From the NCBI GenBank assembly GCA_023630585.1, contig CM042539.1, positions 30,653,255-30,717,254 of the forward strand: a stretch of DNA of 64,000 bases, read 5' to 3'. Positions 23,061-34,602 of the stretch are shown piece after piece. The notes under the pieces are model-generated. The model was not told the DNA's origin. It saw nothing but the letters and a program-made list of their open reading frames with translations, and did not search any database. The first letter of the stretch is position 1, and each line of letters opens with the position of its first letter. The translations under genes were made by a program, and so were the position numbers. Origin of the DNA: Cranoglanis bouderius (lineage: Eukaryota > Chordata > Actinopteri > Siluriformes > Cranoglanididae).

Positions 23061-23467
23061 ATACTTTTTTAACTGTTTACTGTCACATTTAACATTGTGG
23101 AACATCCACAGGACAGGTTAGCTCATGTTATCACTTGTGTTATAACAGCTGTTCCATCTCCACTCTTTTATCTCTCTTGAAACATGTTACCTCTAGACTG
23201 AAACCTTTCCCATGGAAGAAAACTTCTGTTGACTCCTGACACCTACCAAAAACAAAATAAAACCAAAAAAACATCTCCTCACAACGTCACCATATCAACA
23301 GCTACACACATTTAAAAAAAGTACTTTTATGCGGAACGTCCGCCATACAAGTCCATGTGTAAGTTGTTACTATAGAAACATTAGTGTATTAGAATGAGCG
23401 CATTAATATAAACCTGCGATTTGGCTTTCTGACCAATCAGAATTGAGAATTCAACAGCACTGTGGTA
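23061..23467 (+). repeat. Dispersed repeat family R, copy R4
   Basis: Blocks in order: CACATTTAACATTGTGGAAC, GTTATCACTTGTGTTATAAC, CACCATATCAAC, GTTGTTACTATAGAAAC, then the CCAAT terminus CTGACCAATCAGAATTGAGA, ATTCAACAGCACTGTGGTA. Begins directly after the 11-bp satellite. Non-coding. Confidence 0.72.
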
Positions 23468-24540
23468 GAGGTAAACATAAAGTATTAAGCCTTTACTGCA
23501 TGGTGTTGCCATATGGCAACAATTAATTTGTCTCTAATTTTTTGATAGGCAATAATACAAAACTACTATTTTCCTATATAACTGGAAAAAGGGGGCTTTA
23601 ACTTTGACATAACAAAAAAAAAAAAAAAAAAAAAGCCATGTCAGATGACCGGGAAGTGCTGTTTGCACTTCCTTTTCTGCAGTCACATGGCACAGTGAAG
23701 GTCATCATAGGGCTCTCAAAATTTGATTCACTTCTCAATATTTAGGCAAAACTACTTAAAGGAACAAACTAAAACACTATATGAGATAAGTTAACATTTA
23801 TTTTTTTGTCATTTAAACAAGTGTATATATTTTGAGTATTCTGTTCAATGGTAAAATGTAATTGTTGCCATATGGCAACAGCATGCGATAATGGAACTGT
23901 GGTATGCGCATTCATGAACTGAAACAGGCCTACAGAGGAAGAAAAATACACTAGGCATCTGTAAAAGTATATTTCCATTTGTTCACATTCAAAGTAAGAA
24001 AAACTGTTGTAATTTCAGACATTTTGCAATTGCACCTTATGTTCTAAATTCTTTGATTCAAGAGAAAGAATTAAAAAGATACTTCACCCAAAACATGTTG
24101 GGATCTAATTTTTGTATGTATTTTAAATGGGTAAATCCATCCACATACTTTTTACAACTGTAATTTCTTTCTAGAATATTAAAAAAAAAAAAAAAAAACT
24201 TTTGCAACATTACTAGATGGCAAAAAAAAACCTCTGCAATTTATAGTCTGGAAAATGCAGTAATTGCAATTGTAATCTCATACATTTATTCTTGACTATA
24301 TGATACTTTCCACCATTGCACATTTACCAACATTTTTTCAAATGTTTTTTTTTATTATTACTTGAACTATTTCAAGTAGTTAAAAATTCATAAAAACATT
24401 TTTTTTTATGTAAATGGATTAATTCATACAGTAGAGGGTTAAACGTCACCAGATAAAGCTCTATGCAATACCTACAGTATAGTTGTTCATTGTACGCTTA
24501 ACATGTGATATATTTTGTTTTCAGAAACTACAGGCTGTAT
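23468..24540. other. No gene recognised
   Basis: AT-rich with poly-A tracts near 23613-23633 and 24181-24198. The motif TTGCCATATGGCAACA occurs twice (23508 and 23865), a perfect palindromic core GTTGCCATATGGCAAC-like site. No coding feature. Confidence 0.5.
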
Positions 24541-26065
24541 TGTACTGTGCAAAAGATTTAAGCAGTTGTGAAAAAATGCTGTAAAGTAAGAATGCTTTCA
24601 AAAATAGACATGATAATAGTTTATATTTATCAATTAACAAAATGCAAAGTGAGTGAACAGAAGAAAAATCTACATCAAATCAGTATTTGGTGTGACCACC
24701 CTTTGCCTTCAAAACAGCATCAATTCTTCTAGGTACACTTGCACAAAATGAGGGATTTTGTAGGCATATAGTCAGATGTATTATTAAACAGTTATACCAA
24801 ACAGGTGCTAATGATCATCAATTCAATATGCAGGATGAAACACAATCATTAACTTAAACAGAAACAGCTGTGTAGGAGGAATAAAACTGGGTGAGGAACA
24901 GCCAAACTCAGCTAACACGGTGAGGTTGCTGAAGACAGTTTACTGTCAAAAGTCATACACCATGGCAAGACTGAGCACAGCAACAAGACAGAAGGTAGTT
25001 ATACTGCATCAGCAAGGTCTCTCCCAGGCAGAAATTTCAAGGCAGACAGGGGTTTCCAGATGTGCTGTCCAAGGTCTTTTGAAGAAGCACAAAGAAACGG
25101 GCAATTCTGAGGACCGTAGATGCAGTGGTCGGCCTCTAAAAATGTCCAGCAGTGCCATCAGCTCAGACCTGGCAGAAACCAGTGGGACCCTTGTACACCC
25201 ATCTACTGTCTGGAGAAGTCTGGTCAGAAGTGGCCTTCATGGAAGACTTGCGGCCAAAAAGCCATACCTCCGACGTGGAAACAGGGCCAAGCGACTCAAC
25301 TATACACAAAATCACAGGAACTGGGGTGCAGAAAAATGGCAGGAGGTACTCTGGACTGATGAGGCAAAATGTGACATATTTGGCTGTAGCAGAAGGCAGT
25401 TTGTTTGCCGAAGGGCTGGAGAACAGAACATGAGTGTCTGCAGTGAAGCATGGTGGAGGTTCCTTGCATGTTTGGGGCTGCATTTCTGCAAATGGAGTTG
25501 GGGATTTGGTCAGAATTAATGGTCGCCTCAATGCTGAGAAGTACAGGCAAATACTTATCTATCATGCAGTACCATCAGGGAGACATCTGATTGGCCCCAA
25601 ATTTAATCTGCAGCATGACAGTTACCCCAAGCATTCAGCGAAAGTCATTAAGAACTATCTTCATTGAAAAGAAGAACAGGAGTCCTTGAAGTGATGGTAT
25701 GGCCCCCACAGAGCCCTGATCTCAACATCATTAAGTCTGTCTGGGATTACATGAAGAGAGAGAAGCAACTGAGGCTGCCTAAATCCACAGAAGAACTGTG
25801 ATTAGTTATCCAAGATGTTTGGGCCAACCTACCTGCCAAGTTCCTTCAAAAACCGAGTGCAAGTGTACCTAGAAGAATGTTGCTGATTGATGCTGTTCTG
25901 AAAGCAAAGGGTGGTCACACCAAATATTGATTTGATGTAGATTTTTCTTCTGTTCACTCACTTTGCATTTTGTTGATGAATATAAACTATTAACATGTCT
26001 ATTTTGAAAGCATTCTTACTTTACAGCTTTTTTTCACACCTGCCTAAGACTTTTGCACAGTACTG
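24541..26065 (+). mobile_element. Tc1-like transposon, complete ends, DD38E type
   Basis: The element is 1,525 bp, bounded by TA (24539-24540 and 26066-26067). Inverted terminal repeats of about 205 bp span 24541-24744 and 25857-26065; outer sequence TGTACTGTGCAAAAG at the left matches CTTTTGCACAGTACTG at the right. The transposase pseudogene lies between. Left and right repeats differ at many positions and by small indels, so the copy is not young. Spacing of the catalytic residues points to the DD38E group. Confidence 0.9.
24962..25930 (+). pseudogene. Tc1-like transposase (DD38E), degenerate
   Basis: Start chosen at 24962 (MARLSTATRQKVVILHQQGL), the usual start of the family. The first helix-turn-helix follows (LSQAEISRQTGVSRCAV), then GRPLKMSSSA, where roughly 16 residues seem to be missing in frame from the second DNA-binding region. 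The first catalytic aspartate is in LWTDEAK (codon 25358-25360). A frameshift occurs near 25430-25445; the new frame continues AVKHGGGSLHVWGCISANG and holds the second aspartate (LQHDSYPKH, codon 25617-25619). A TGA follows in NYLH, then another frameshift. The third catalytic position reads LNIIKSVWDYM, lysine for glutamate (codon 25733-25735). The end is GGHTKY and TGA at 25928-25930. The enzyme cannot be active. Confidence 0.9.
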
Positions 26066-27467
26066 TACATCTGACAGCTCCCCTGGTCCGAAGCTCTTGT
26101 TTTCATTAGCACTGTGTATCCTGCATGTTAAAAGCTATCCATGCTTTATGAGAGCAACACTCGGTCAGGTAGCAGAACGATTGTTGTCTCTGAAAACCCT
26201 TAGTGCATTTCAGGCCCGCTAATGAGCTCCATTACAACCACCAGTTCCCATCCAAAACTTTGAAGCCGCTCTCTGGGCCAGCCCCCAAGACACGGACGGA
26301 CATCAAAACCTCAACCTCAGAAACAGATCAGTGCTAATGTTGATCCCTTCTGCATTTTAGCATGCTCCAGCCTGTCTTGTTTATATATTTATTTATTTTT
26401 ACCATAATTAACAAACTTTGAATGCGTTGTTTGATTGTATGGCATCATCAATTCTTTTCCATCCTCTTCCAGGAAAGAAGCTTGGGTCGGATATAATAAT
26501 TACGATTGTGGTACGGAGAGAAAAGCTAATTAAAGAGCCATCGGAATGAAACAAACAAACAAAAAAAAAAAAAACAAGCCTAGCGTTCACTCCTACACAC
26601 TAACAATTCGCTTCACTTGTTTATCATAAATTGTAATGTAATGGTGTAAATCCAAAATGAGTTAATGGGGAGACCTTGTTTAAAATGTTCCCGTTTCTGT
26701 AGTCACGTCTTGACCTTGTAATTAGCGCTGTGTATTCTTCACTAATAGGCTGCAGACATGCTGCTTGTAATTAGTATTACAGCAGGGTCAGTACCGTGTC
26801 GCTCGGATTCTTAGCACAACAAGTTGTCAGTAAAGAAAGGCTTATTATCAGCGAAACATAACTTTCTTTGGAAAACTTTAGAGGTGTATTATTAAAGTTT
26901 AGTGCAGTAATTAAACTGGAGTAACAGCAAACTTTGGTTATTTTAAACGTCTAGCAAAAGTTCAACAAAAAAAACCCAATAACAATTATGATAAAATAAA
27001 TTAAAAAATTTAAGATTTTTGACCCTTTTTTGCTACAAAGATACTAGACACTTGAAAACAATGTTTTTTTTTAAGCTAGATCAGTGGTCAGACCAAACGT
27101 CAAAATAAAAGTTGCCTGACAAAAACGCAAAACGCAAATTCACTGAAGGGGAAAGGACACAGGACGTGAAAGATACACATTTGCCTCGGGTAGCTGTTAT
27201 TTTTGCTTTTGCGTCGAATTTATCTAGATGAACTTTGAAGTGTTAATTCGCCAGCCTCTGTCTTGTGAGCCAATCGGAAACAAGAAGGCGGGACTTTGAC
27301 CATGGACTCTTTGGTCGGTAAAGAAAAGGAAGGAGCTGTTTCATCTCGTCCACCAACACATGTTAGGGTTTTTGGGGTCAATTTTTTTCCTGTGTTAGTA
27401 CTCAAGTGGTGAAAAACACATAAACTGAATAATTGCAATAGAACAACAGAAACCCTCATAGAATTTG
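26066..27467. other. No gene recognised
   Basis: No coding signal. The part at 26600-26830 is repeat-free and has several TAATTAG-type cores (TGTAATTAGCGC, TTGTAATTAGTATTAC). Confidence 0.4.
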
Positions 27468-27690
27468 TAATGGTTTTAATGGTTATAATGGGAATTGTAT
27501 TGGTTTTAATGGAAACTGTAATGGTCCCTGTGGGTCTCTACTGGTAATTTGTTGCCTTCTATTGGTGGCATGTTATGTCAAGTGGGTACCATTAAGGACC
27601 AATAATGGTAATGGTTTTAATGGTTAGCTTATGGTTTGTAATGGTATTTGTAATGGTAATTTCTCTGATGGTTTCTATTGTTTTGGGGGT
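27468..27690. repeat. Imperfect TAATGG-rich simple repeat
   Basis: TTTTAATGG, TGTAATGG, TATTGG and TAATGGT variants recur at irregular 8-20-bp steps. Possibly the decayed start of a longer repeat that continues as family B copy 2. Confidence 0.6.
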
Positions 27691-27722
27691 TTTTTTCAGC
27701 AGGGATAATGACCCAGTCGCAA

Positions 27723-28028
27723 TGAATTACGGCGTTAATTGACATGAAAGTTGAAGTTTTGGAAGCTGATCAGTTTGAGCTTGTACACACACGGGGAAGC
27801 GAGAGAGCTGGACAGACTAAAGCGCCGCTGCATCGCTCTATATGAGATGAAGCAAGGACAACATCCTACTGGCATCACTATCAGCATGGCATTGTGAGTA
27901 ATGCAGGAAAGCATTAACCAATGTGAAAATAGACCAGCATGTGGAAGAATGACATTTAAACAACAAAAAAAAAACTCAAAATAAATCTTGGATGCTGTTA
28001 AAGATCATATGTTAATTATAAAGATTAA
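27723..28028 (+). repeat. Unidentified dispersed repeat, family B copy 2
   Basis: Matches 14650-14958: AGCTGGACAGACTAAAGCGC, CGCTGCATCGCTCT, TATCAGCATGGCATTGTGAG, GACCAGCATGT and TGTTAATTATAAAGATTA. Non-coding, class unknown. Confidence 0.7.
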
Positions 28029-28790
28029 AATACAATTTAAGTTTTGAGAATAATCATGTAAGAATGTGCACTGGAATGTGCAATTATTTGTAATTTAAGC
28101 TACATATCGTGCACACATTAGTCTACTTAAAAGACAAACACGGATTTATGTTCACTGGAACTTTAACACTAAATCATAATATATGTAGATGGCTCCTTTT
28201 GTCAGCGTAACTTCCATAGCTTCATCAGAGTAACTTTGGAACATTAACCAACAAATGTTGGGCGAACCAACATGTTCCATTAATTTCCATGAGTTTTAGT
28301 AGTAAACACACTCGTCATTTAGGAGTGTTCGGGGATATTCATGAAATATTCATCGAAAGCCACAGGAAAGCAGTGGATGTCTAATGGCTCGCAAATGATC
28401 GTCTTCGCAACTGTCCGTGCCACGTTGGCTCTGCATCACGCTTTTACATAATACATTAACACATTTACTAGGTTTTCTGGGGAGCAGAACGAATCTGTGG
28501 TAAGTTTCCCTGGTATAGTGTATTTTCTGAAACACTAACAGGTCGGCGCCTCACAGAAATGCATCAATGTTTAAAGCCCACTGAGATGGGAATCACTGGA
28601 AGAAGATCTTCACTTTAAAGAATCTCTTCGCTGCTTAGTTCGTGAGTATATGTGCGTTCGACAGGGCGTGGGGAAAAAAACGAGACCTCAACAGTCAAGT
28701 TAATGTGTTAATGTGATACTTAGCTACTAGCTATGATTAGCTAGTGAAATCTGATATCACGTACACATACTAAAGTGCAAACACTATTCT
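28029..28790. other. No gene recognised
   Basis: No supported coding or RNA signal. Confidence 0.5.
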
Positions 28791-29393
28791 TATACCGCAG
28801 TGTTTTTGAATTCTCGATTCTGATTGGTCCGTAGATGTCAGTCGAGTTACAGGTCATCTTCATAGAATGTTTTTTTTTTTTTTTCTGTGATCACATGACG
28901 GGTTTATTTTAATGCGTCCGTTCTAGATATATTGCATTTTTGGAGGGAGTCTCCAGTGTCAGTGCTTTGTAACAATCAGTAGTTTCTATAGTAACTGCAT
29001 ACACAAGGACTTGCGCCACATAATCGAAGCTGAATAATATGCAGATTCAAAATTTTTTGTTGAGGGAAAATACGTTCGGTGAGGTTTTCCTCCATGGGAA
29101 AGTCCTCAAGACAGAGGTTTGACAAGCTGCACTTTATTAGGCGGTTGAGGGAATGCCTGTTTATAGCTGCTCTAACTTTTAACTTGTTTCGTGGACGTTT
29201 CACAACATCAAATGTTAAATGGATAAAAAGTATGACATGTCATTCATTAACAAGTTTTTAAAAAATGTCATCGTTGGCTTGTTGCTGTGGTATAAGGGGT
29301 ATAAAACATACTTCTGGCCGCATCACAATACTCTGTCTTCGATTATTTTCCTATAACAGACTGCCCAAAGTGTTTTATTCCTTACTTAACAGG
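28791..29393 (-). repeat. Dispersed repeat family R, copy R5
   Basis: The left end is the reversed CCAAT terminus (GAATTCTCGATTCTGATTGG), followed by GGAGTCTCCAGTGTCAG, TTTCTATAGTAACTG, TCCATGGGAAAGTCCTCAAG, GGGAATGCCTGTTTATAGC, TAAATGGATAAAAAGTATG and, at the right, TTCCTATAACAGACTGCCC, AAAGTGTTTTATTCCTTAC. Some blocks are shifted relative to R3, so the copy has internal rearrangements. Confidence 0.72.
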
Positions 29394-29442
29394 CTTTGTT
29401 TGCTTTAATTTAATTGATATAATTTCATTTATTGCAATATAT

Positions 29443-29498
29443 ATAAAATATATATTATTAAAATATATATATATATATGTATGTATGTATGTATGTAG
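29443..29498. repeat. (AT)n(GTAT)n microsatellite
   Basis: AT units interrupted by AAA pass into six GTAT units. Confidence 0.9.
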
Positions 29499-29776
29499 TA
29501 GGTAACTGAAACACAGTCATAGATTCATCTCAGTCCTACAACACAATGCGCAATATTTTCTACTATGTTGATAATTTATTTTTAATTTCATTTGCATCTA
29601 CATTTGCATTTTCAGTCCAGAGTCTATGTGCGAACAAATCTAATGGGAGGTCATTAGGCTTCCCGCGGGGAGGAAAGGACTGCCGATTAACAAATGAATC
29701 AGGAAAGTAAAACTGTGTTGAGAAATGAGCTTTCGAAGCAATATCTGCAGATCTCCAAGTATATGTTTTTCTTTGC

Positions 29777-29783
29777 CTCTCTT

Positions 29784-29821
<38 letters not shown>

Positions 29822-29824
29822 ACA
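29777..29824. repeat. Compound (CT)n(CA)n microsatellite
   Basis: About ten CT units pass directly into about fourteen CA units. Confidence 0.95.
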
Positions 29825-30809
29825 AGAACTTTATGTAGTCATATCATAGATCTATCACAATCTCCACCAAAAAAAACAGCATACTATAGATAGGTGCATG
29901 GCTAGTTACTGCTGTGTGGAAGCAAAGGTACATTATTACAAAGGGGTTTAATGGCTATAGATAGTGGACGCCATTTTAGAAATATAAACATAACACATCT
30001 CAACATTATTTATTGTATCTGTCATTTTTCACTAGTTATGAGGAAAAATCCTAAAAGACAATGTAATAAGCTTGTGTGTTTGTGCGTGAGGGGATAATTA
30101 CACTGTAAAACCCTACGATACACCCTATGACACTGACTGAATGATGTGTATGGACGTCCATTACTGGACCACTCTGGCCTGACTTAAATTAATTGGGAAG
30201 TTAGGGTTAAGTTCAGCTTTATTTGGCCAACATTATTGGGTAGATATTCAATTCAACATTTTATAAATAACCACAACAGTCTAAAAGACATACAGAAATT
30301 AATATTTACTCTGGCTGAAATAACCGGCATAACAATTAACCTGATCATTTAAAGTGAAGTGGAGTGCAGAGGATTTTTTTTTGGGTAAAAATGAAAACAA
30401 ATTATTGTGAGTCAACTGTAGAATCCTGTTATAGTAATTCATGCCTGAAAGTAGTACAGCCAAGGACTGGTGTCTGATGGATCGTAACAGATTGAAGTTT
30501 CAGCTAGCATGTTGGTGTTAGCCAGCTAACTTGCTACAATCGGCTTTGTGCCATCTTCTGATCGCAGAACAATTAAACCACTACACTGGGCAAGTGATTT
30601 AGTAGATAGCGATTCAAAGACACAACACTTCAGGATCATAATAACGCACAAAACATTAATGTTCTAGCTAAAAAGACAAGCTCTTTTTAAAGGAGAAAGG
30701 TTTTGATCGTTCATCTCGTACTCGGTAATTGTGACAGTCACATAATGACAGCAGAAATAATCATCTTTAATTTTCCAGTCCCAAATAACATACTACTGTA
30801 CTGTACGTA
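29825..30809. other. No gene recognised
   Basis: No coding signal or repeat that I can name. Confidence 0.5.
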
Positions 30810-31255
30810 CACTGATCAGCCATAACATTAAAACCACCTGCCTAATATTGTGTCTGTTTGCAGTTTGTGCTACAGTAGCTCTTCTGTGGGATCGGACCAG
30901 ACGGGCTAGCCTTCACTCCCCACGCACATCAATGAGCCTTGGGTGCCCATGACTCTGTCGCCGGTTTACCGGTTGTCCTTCCTTGGACCACATTTGGAAG
31001 GTACTAACCACTGCATACCGGGAACATCCTTTTTGGAGATGCTCTGACCCAACCGTCTAGCCATCACAGTTTGGCCCTCGTCAACGTCGCTCAGATCCTT
31101 GCGCTTGCCCATTTTTCCTGCTTCCAACACATCAACTTCATTAACTGACTGTTGCTGTCTAATATAACCCACTCCTTGACAGGGGCCATTGTAACGAGAT
31201 AATCAACGTTATTCACGTCACCTGTCAGTGGTTTTAATGTTATGACTGATCGGTG
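30810..31255 (-). mobile_element. Internally deleted Tc1-like element, keeps the transposase N-terminus
   Basis: Left end CACTGATCAGCCATAACATT and right end AATGTTATGACTGATCGGTG are inverted copies, with TA outside both (30808-30809, 31256-31257). Length is 446 bp. Inside, only the 5' end of the transposase gene survives, read on the minus strand. It has the same termini as the copy at 34.6 kb, which keeps the opposite half. Non-autonomous. Confidence 0.87.
30966..31112 (-). pseudogene. Tc1-like transposase N-terminal fragment
   Basis: The minus-strand frame from 31112 begins MGKRKDLSDVDEGQTVMARR, followed by LGQSISK, the usual start of this family and the first half of its paired-like helix-turn-helix. 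After that the frame is shifted and reads unrelated residues before a stop at 30966. The catalytic domain is deleted. Confidence 0.78.
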
Positions 31256-32600
31256 TAACTACAACAATGGTATCTACTATCTATGCTATTTAGGTTTCTG
31301 AATTTTTGCTTCTCAGAGCTTTCAGATTAAGGACATGTTACGAAATGTTCTTATGCAATTCGCTTGCTATAGCGTTCCCCCCCCCCCACTAGTGAGGGTA
31401 GAAGAGGCTAGATTAACAAATAGATGTAGTAAGAACAACAACAAATGTCATACCCTGTACAAAACGAAACACTCAAGTTGTGCCAATGTAATTATTATAA
31501 AATAACAGTTCGATTAAATGCTCAGGAATAAAGATGAGCCTGCTAAATCTCTCGAGGTGATGTGTTCCAGATTTTACAGCATTAAGAAGGCAGCTTCACC
31601 ACTTTTTCTTTTCCTGCTCTACCCTTGGGATGTTCATTAAGGCAGCACTTGACGATGTTAAAACTCGATTTAGAACACAGCCTGTCAGACATTAAGAGGT
31701 GTATAAACATGCCAAGTTATTAAGAGCTTTAGAAAGCGAACCAAGGAACGAAATCAATTCGAAACAAAACAAGCCATTAGTTCAGAAATGGTGAAACAGG
31801 TGTAAAAATCTACACAAATATCATGCAGTAAGATTGCAAACTGTAAAGTTCTTTTGGATTTAAAAAAAAAATTTTTTTAAATCGCTTGAATATGTAATCC
31901 TACTTTTTTTTCCCCCAAAGCACCAATTTGTGTTGTCTTTGAACTTTTCTAAGCTGCGGAAGATAAAAGCGAAAGCAGAAAAGAGATCTCAAAATAATGT
32001 ACGAGCTGCTTGAGGTGTGATTCCAGCCTAGCGATTCAGTAACAGCAACCGTATACAACATTTCTCTTCTCATTTTCCTGCCCTTTTATCTGCTCTGACT
32101 GAAGAGTTGCTTTCTTTCACTCCCTCGCAAGGAGGAAAATGAACAAGGTCCTGGAATGGCAAACACGTGTGGGATTAATATATTTCTTTTTCCTTTGTGT
32201 GATGTAAGTAGCCCACTTGAAATTGAAGAGCATTTCAGGAGAAAAATAAAAGGCCTCACGACTCGTGAAAGTGCAGTAACAACATGGACGTGACTTCAGA
32301 TTTTGAATATCGCAGTCAGGAAGGCAGCCAGAGAACTTAAAGGATTAAAAAAAAAAATCTTCTGTTCAATTTTCAAACCCAAGTCCTTCTTATATTTCTA
32401 TTTCGTTTAACAGAAATCTCAGTGATGTATTTACGAGGTTCTAAGAAGAAGGTTCCCACATTAATGTGTGATTTGTTATAGTAACCCCCATGTTGTAGTA
32501 ACACCATTTGTACTACAGTGACAACACACCCTACTTAGCTAAAGAGCTTTACCCAGTTGGTTTTAAGATAGAAAACTCATGTAGTGCTTTCGATTTCGGC

Positions 32601-32604
<4 letters not shown>
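31256..32604. other. No gene recognised; poly-C tract
   Basis: Eleven C bases at 31377-31387. The stretch 31540-31720 is repeat-free and contains several ATTAAG/TTAATGT motifs, but nothing identifies its role. Confidence 0.45.

Positions 32605-32667
<63 letters not shown>
32605..32667. repeat. (TA)31 microsatellite
   Basis: Uninterrupted TA units ending about 125 bp before the Tc1 relic at 32.8 kb. Confidence 0.95.
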
Positions 32668-32671
<4 letters not shown>

Positions 32672-32689
32672 CAGTACAAAATAAAAGTA

Positions 32690-32775
32690 TGTGCTGGATC
32701 AAGTGCTATTCTACTGTATACGCTGACAAATAATAATCTTGTTAAATGAAAACAAATTTGCAGTGATTATCATGA
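32690..32775 (+). repeat. Short dispersed repeat, pair with 49.06 kb
   Basis: Shares CTGGATCAAGTGCTATT and TTGCAGTGATT, in the same order, with 49058-49135. Class unknown. Confidence 0.5.
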
Positions 32776-32791
32776 GAATTACAACTAGACT

Positions 32792-33430
32792 AGGAAGTCT
32801 TCTTTGAACGGTGGATTATGATACCTTCACCCCTGTCGTGTAGAGGTTGTTGGTGATGTCACTGACTGTTGTTTTTGGGTTTTTCTTCACAGCTCTCACA
32901 ATGTTTCTGACATCAGCAGTTGTTGTTTTCCTTGTCCGACCCATTCGGTGTCTGTTGCTCAGTACACCAGTGGTTTCTTTCTTTTTCAGGACATTCCAAA
33001 TTGTTGTATTGGCTATGCCGAATGTTTGTCCAATGCCTCTGATTGATTTTCCCTCTTTTCTCAGCTTCAAAATAGCTTGCTTTTCTCCCATAGACAGCCC
33101 TCTTATCTTCATGATGGCTTATCCTTTTTTAAACAACAAATGCAGGTGAAACTAAAGGGTAAATCCAAGAGTAGATGTTCAGAGCTATTTATTGTTTAAA
33201 CAGTCAATCTATCAGGACACACCTAGGTAACAAGAAACACCTGTCAGCCACATGTTAAAATATTTTTTCCCACTTACAAATTGGATGGTCTAATACAAAA
33301 TGTGCTATGTTCTATGTCGTTTAACATGTCTACATATAAATACCAGGGAATAAAAGCTGAAATTCTAAACTCTCTTCTCATATTCATCATTTGATCTCAA
33401 ACCCAAATGTCTTTGGTGTGTAGCACAAAC
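32792..33430 (-). mobile_element. Truncated Tc1-like element (CAGTCCCC family), copy A
   Basis: Reading the minus strand from 33430, the 5' non-coding part (CATTTGGGTTTGAGATCAAA, ATGAATATGAGAAGAGAG, TATTCCCTGGTATTTATATG) and the transposase start match the plus-strand copy at 60673-61372. The outermost part of the terminal repeat and everything 3' of about codon 110 are missing. Diverged but the surviving frame is open. Confidence 0.85.
32816..33112 (-). pseudogene. Tc1-like transposase N-terminal domain
   Basis: The frame begins MKIRGLSMGEKQAILKLRKE at 33112 and spans 98 residues. The first helix-turn-helix is GKSIRGIGQTFGIANTTIWN; next comes the GRTRK hook (HRMGRTRKTTTADV) between the two DNA-binding subdomains; then VKKNPKTTVSDITNN begins the second. 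It ends at TAA (32816-32818), where the related copy at 61 kb reads through CAA, so this is a nonsense change. Only the DNA-binding part is present; no catalytic residues remain. Confidence 0.85.
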
Positions 33431-34278
33431 ATTCTGTGAGCTACGCATTAAGAAGTATTAAAAAGTATTAAGACTCTTGAGACTTTCGACTTCCAAAGTA
33501 GTGAATACCATAGGAATTGTTTTTTAATTATTATTTTCAGCTAATTTATCCCCAGTTCGGTCAATTTCCAAAGGAAACCGTCCTGGAGGAAGTACAACAG
33601 AATTTTTTTAATGGATTTTTTAAAAATACAACAGCTGTACAATGAATGTATAATGTACAGGGTGTTTGACTCAGATTTTAACCTGGTTTAGTCTTAACTG
33701 TACTGTATATTCCAGTAGAGTGAAAAGAAATCACATTGTGTAATAGAGATGTGCCGGAGAAGTCCCAAGGTCACATGCATAGGTACAGAAAACAAAGAAA
33801 GTGCTATATTATAACAGGCGGGGAAAAAAAAGAAAAGGAAAATTGCACTCAGGCTACAGGTAACCGAAGTCAGTCAATAAATATCCCATTCGTCCTAATC
33901 CAGAGTCTCGGCCCAAAAACTGCATATCAGCATTTCAGAACAAACTAAATTCAATGCCACTTGATTAAATGCACCACTGAGCAATTTCTAAGATGTAAGC
34001 ATTTAATTTTCCTGCGTGGACTGTCAGCAAATCTTGCCTGGAGTATTCTTACATTTGCTTTCCCAATCATCAAAAATGTTTTTGTTTTTTTTCTTAACCC
34101 TTTTGGGGGTGGGTTTGAGCTCAAAATGTGCCAACAAGTGTATGGTATCGCTTTCTATGAAGTCCATATACATAAATCATTACAAACAATTATGATACCT
34201 CATAAAGCTCTAATAATTTTCTATCAATTATGCAAAGTTGTAGGAAAATAATCAATGACAGAGACACCATTACTGTCA
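33431..34278. other. No gene recognised
   Basis: Two unremarkable open frames of 70 and 96 codons (33736-33948, 33961-34251) have no domain or repeat signature; I do not call them. Confidence 0.5.
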
Positions 34279-34471
34279 TTTTTATCCATTTATAGTTACA
34301 TTTAATGTTGTGGAACATCAAGAGGCATTTCCCTTTTATTTCCTTTTATCACTTACGTTATAGCAGATATCAACAGCCGTTCAATCACGAGTCTCACTTT
34401 TTTTCTTTCTTGAAGTTGACACTAGAGACCAATAAATCAGACCAATCAGAACCAGGAATTCAACAGTGCTC
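34279..34471 (+). repeat. Dispersed repeat family R, short copy R6
   Basis: TTTATCCATTTATAGTTACA, TTTAATGTTGTGGAACATC, ATCACTTACGTTATAGCAG, then directly GACCAATCAGAACCAGGAAT, TCAACAGTGCTC. The centre is deleted, joining the inner block to the CCAAT terminus. Confidence 0.72.
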
Positions 34472-34602
34472 AACAAAAAAGCAACAAAACCTGAAAAGTT
34501 AACCCACTTCATTTATGGCATCACAAGAAACACACGTTTATGCAAAAATAAAAGTGGAATCCTGCTGAGAGGAAGTGTTCAATATTTACAGCAAGACATA
34601 TA

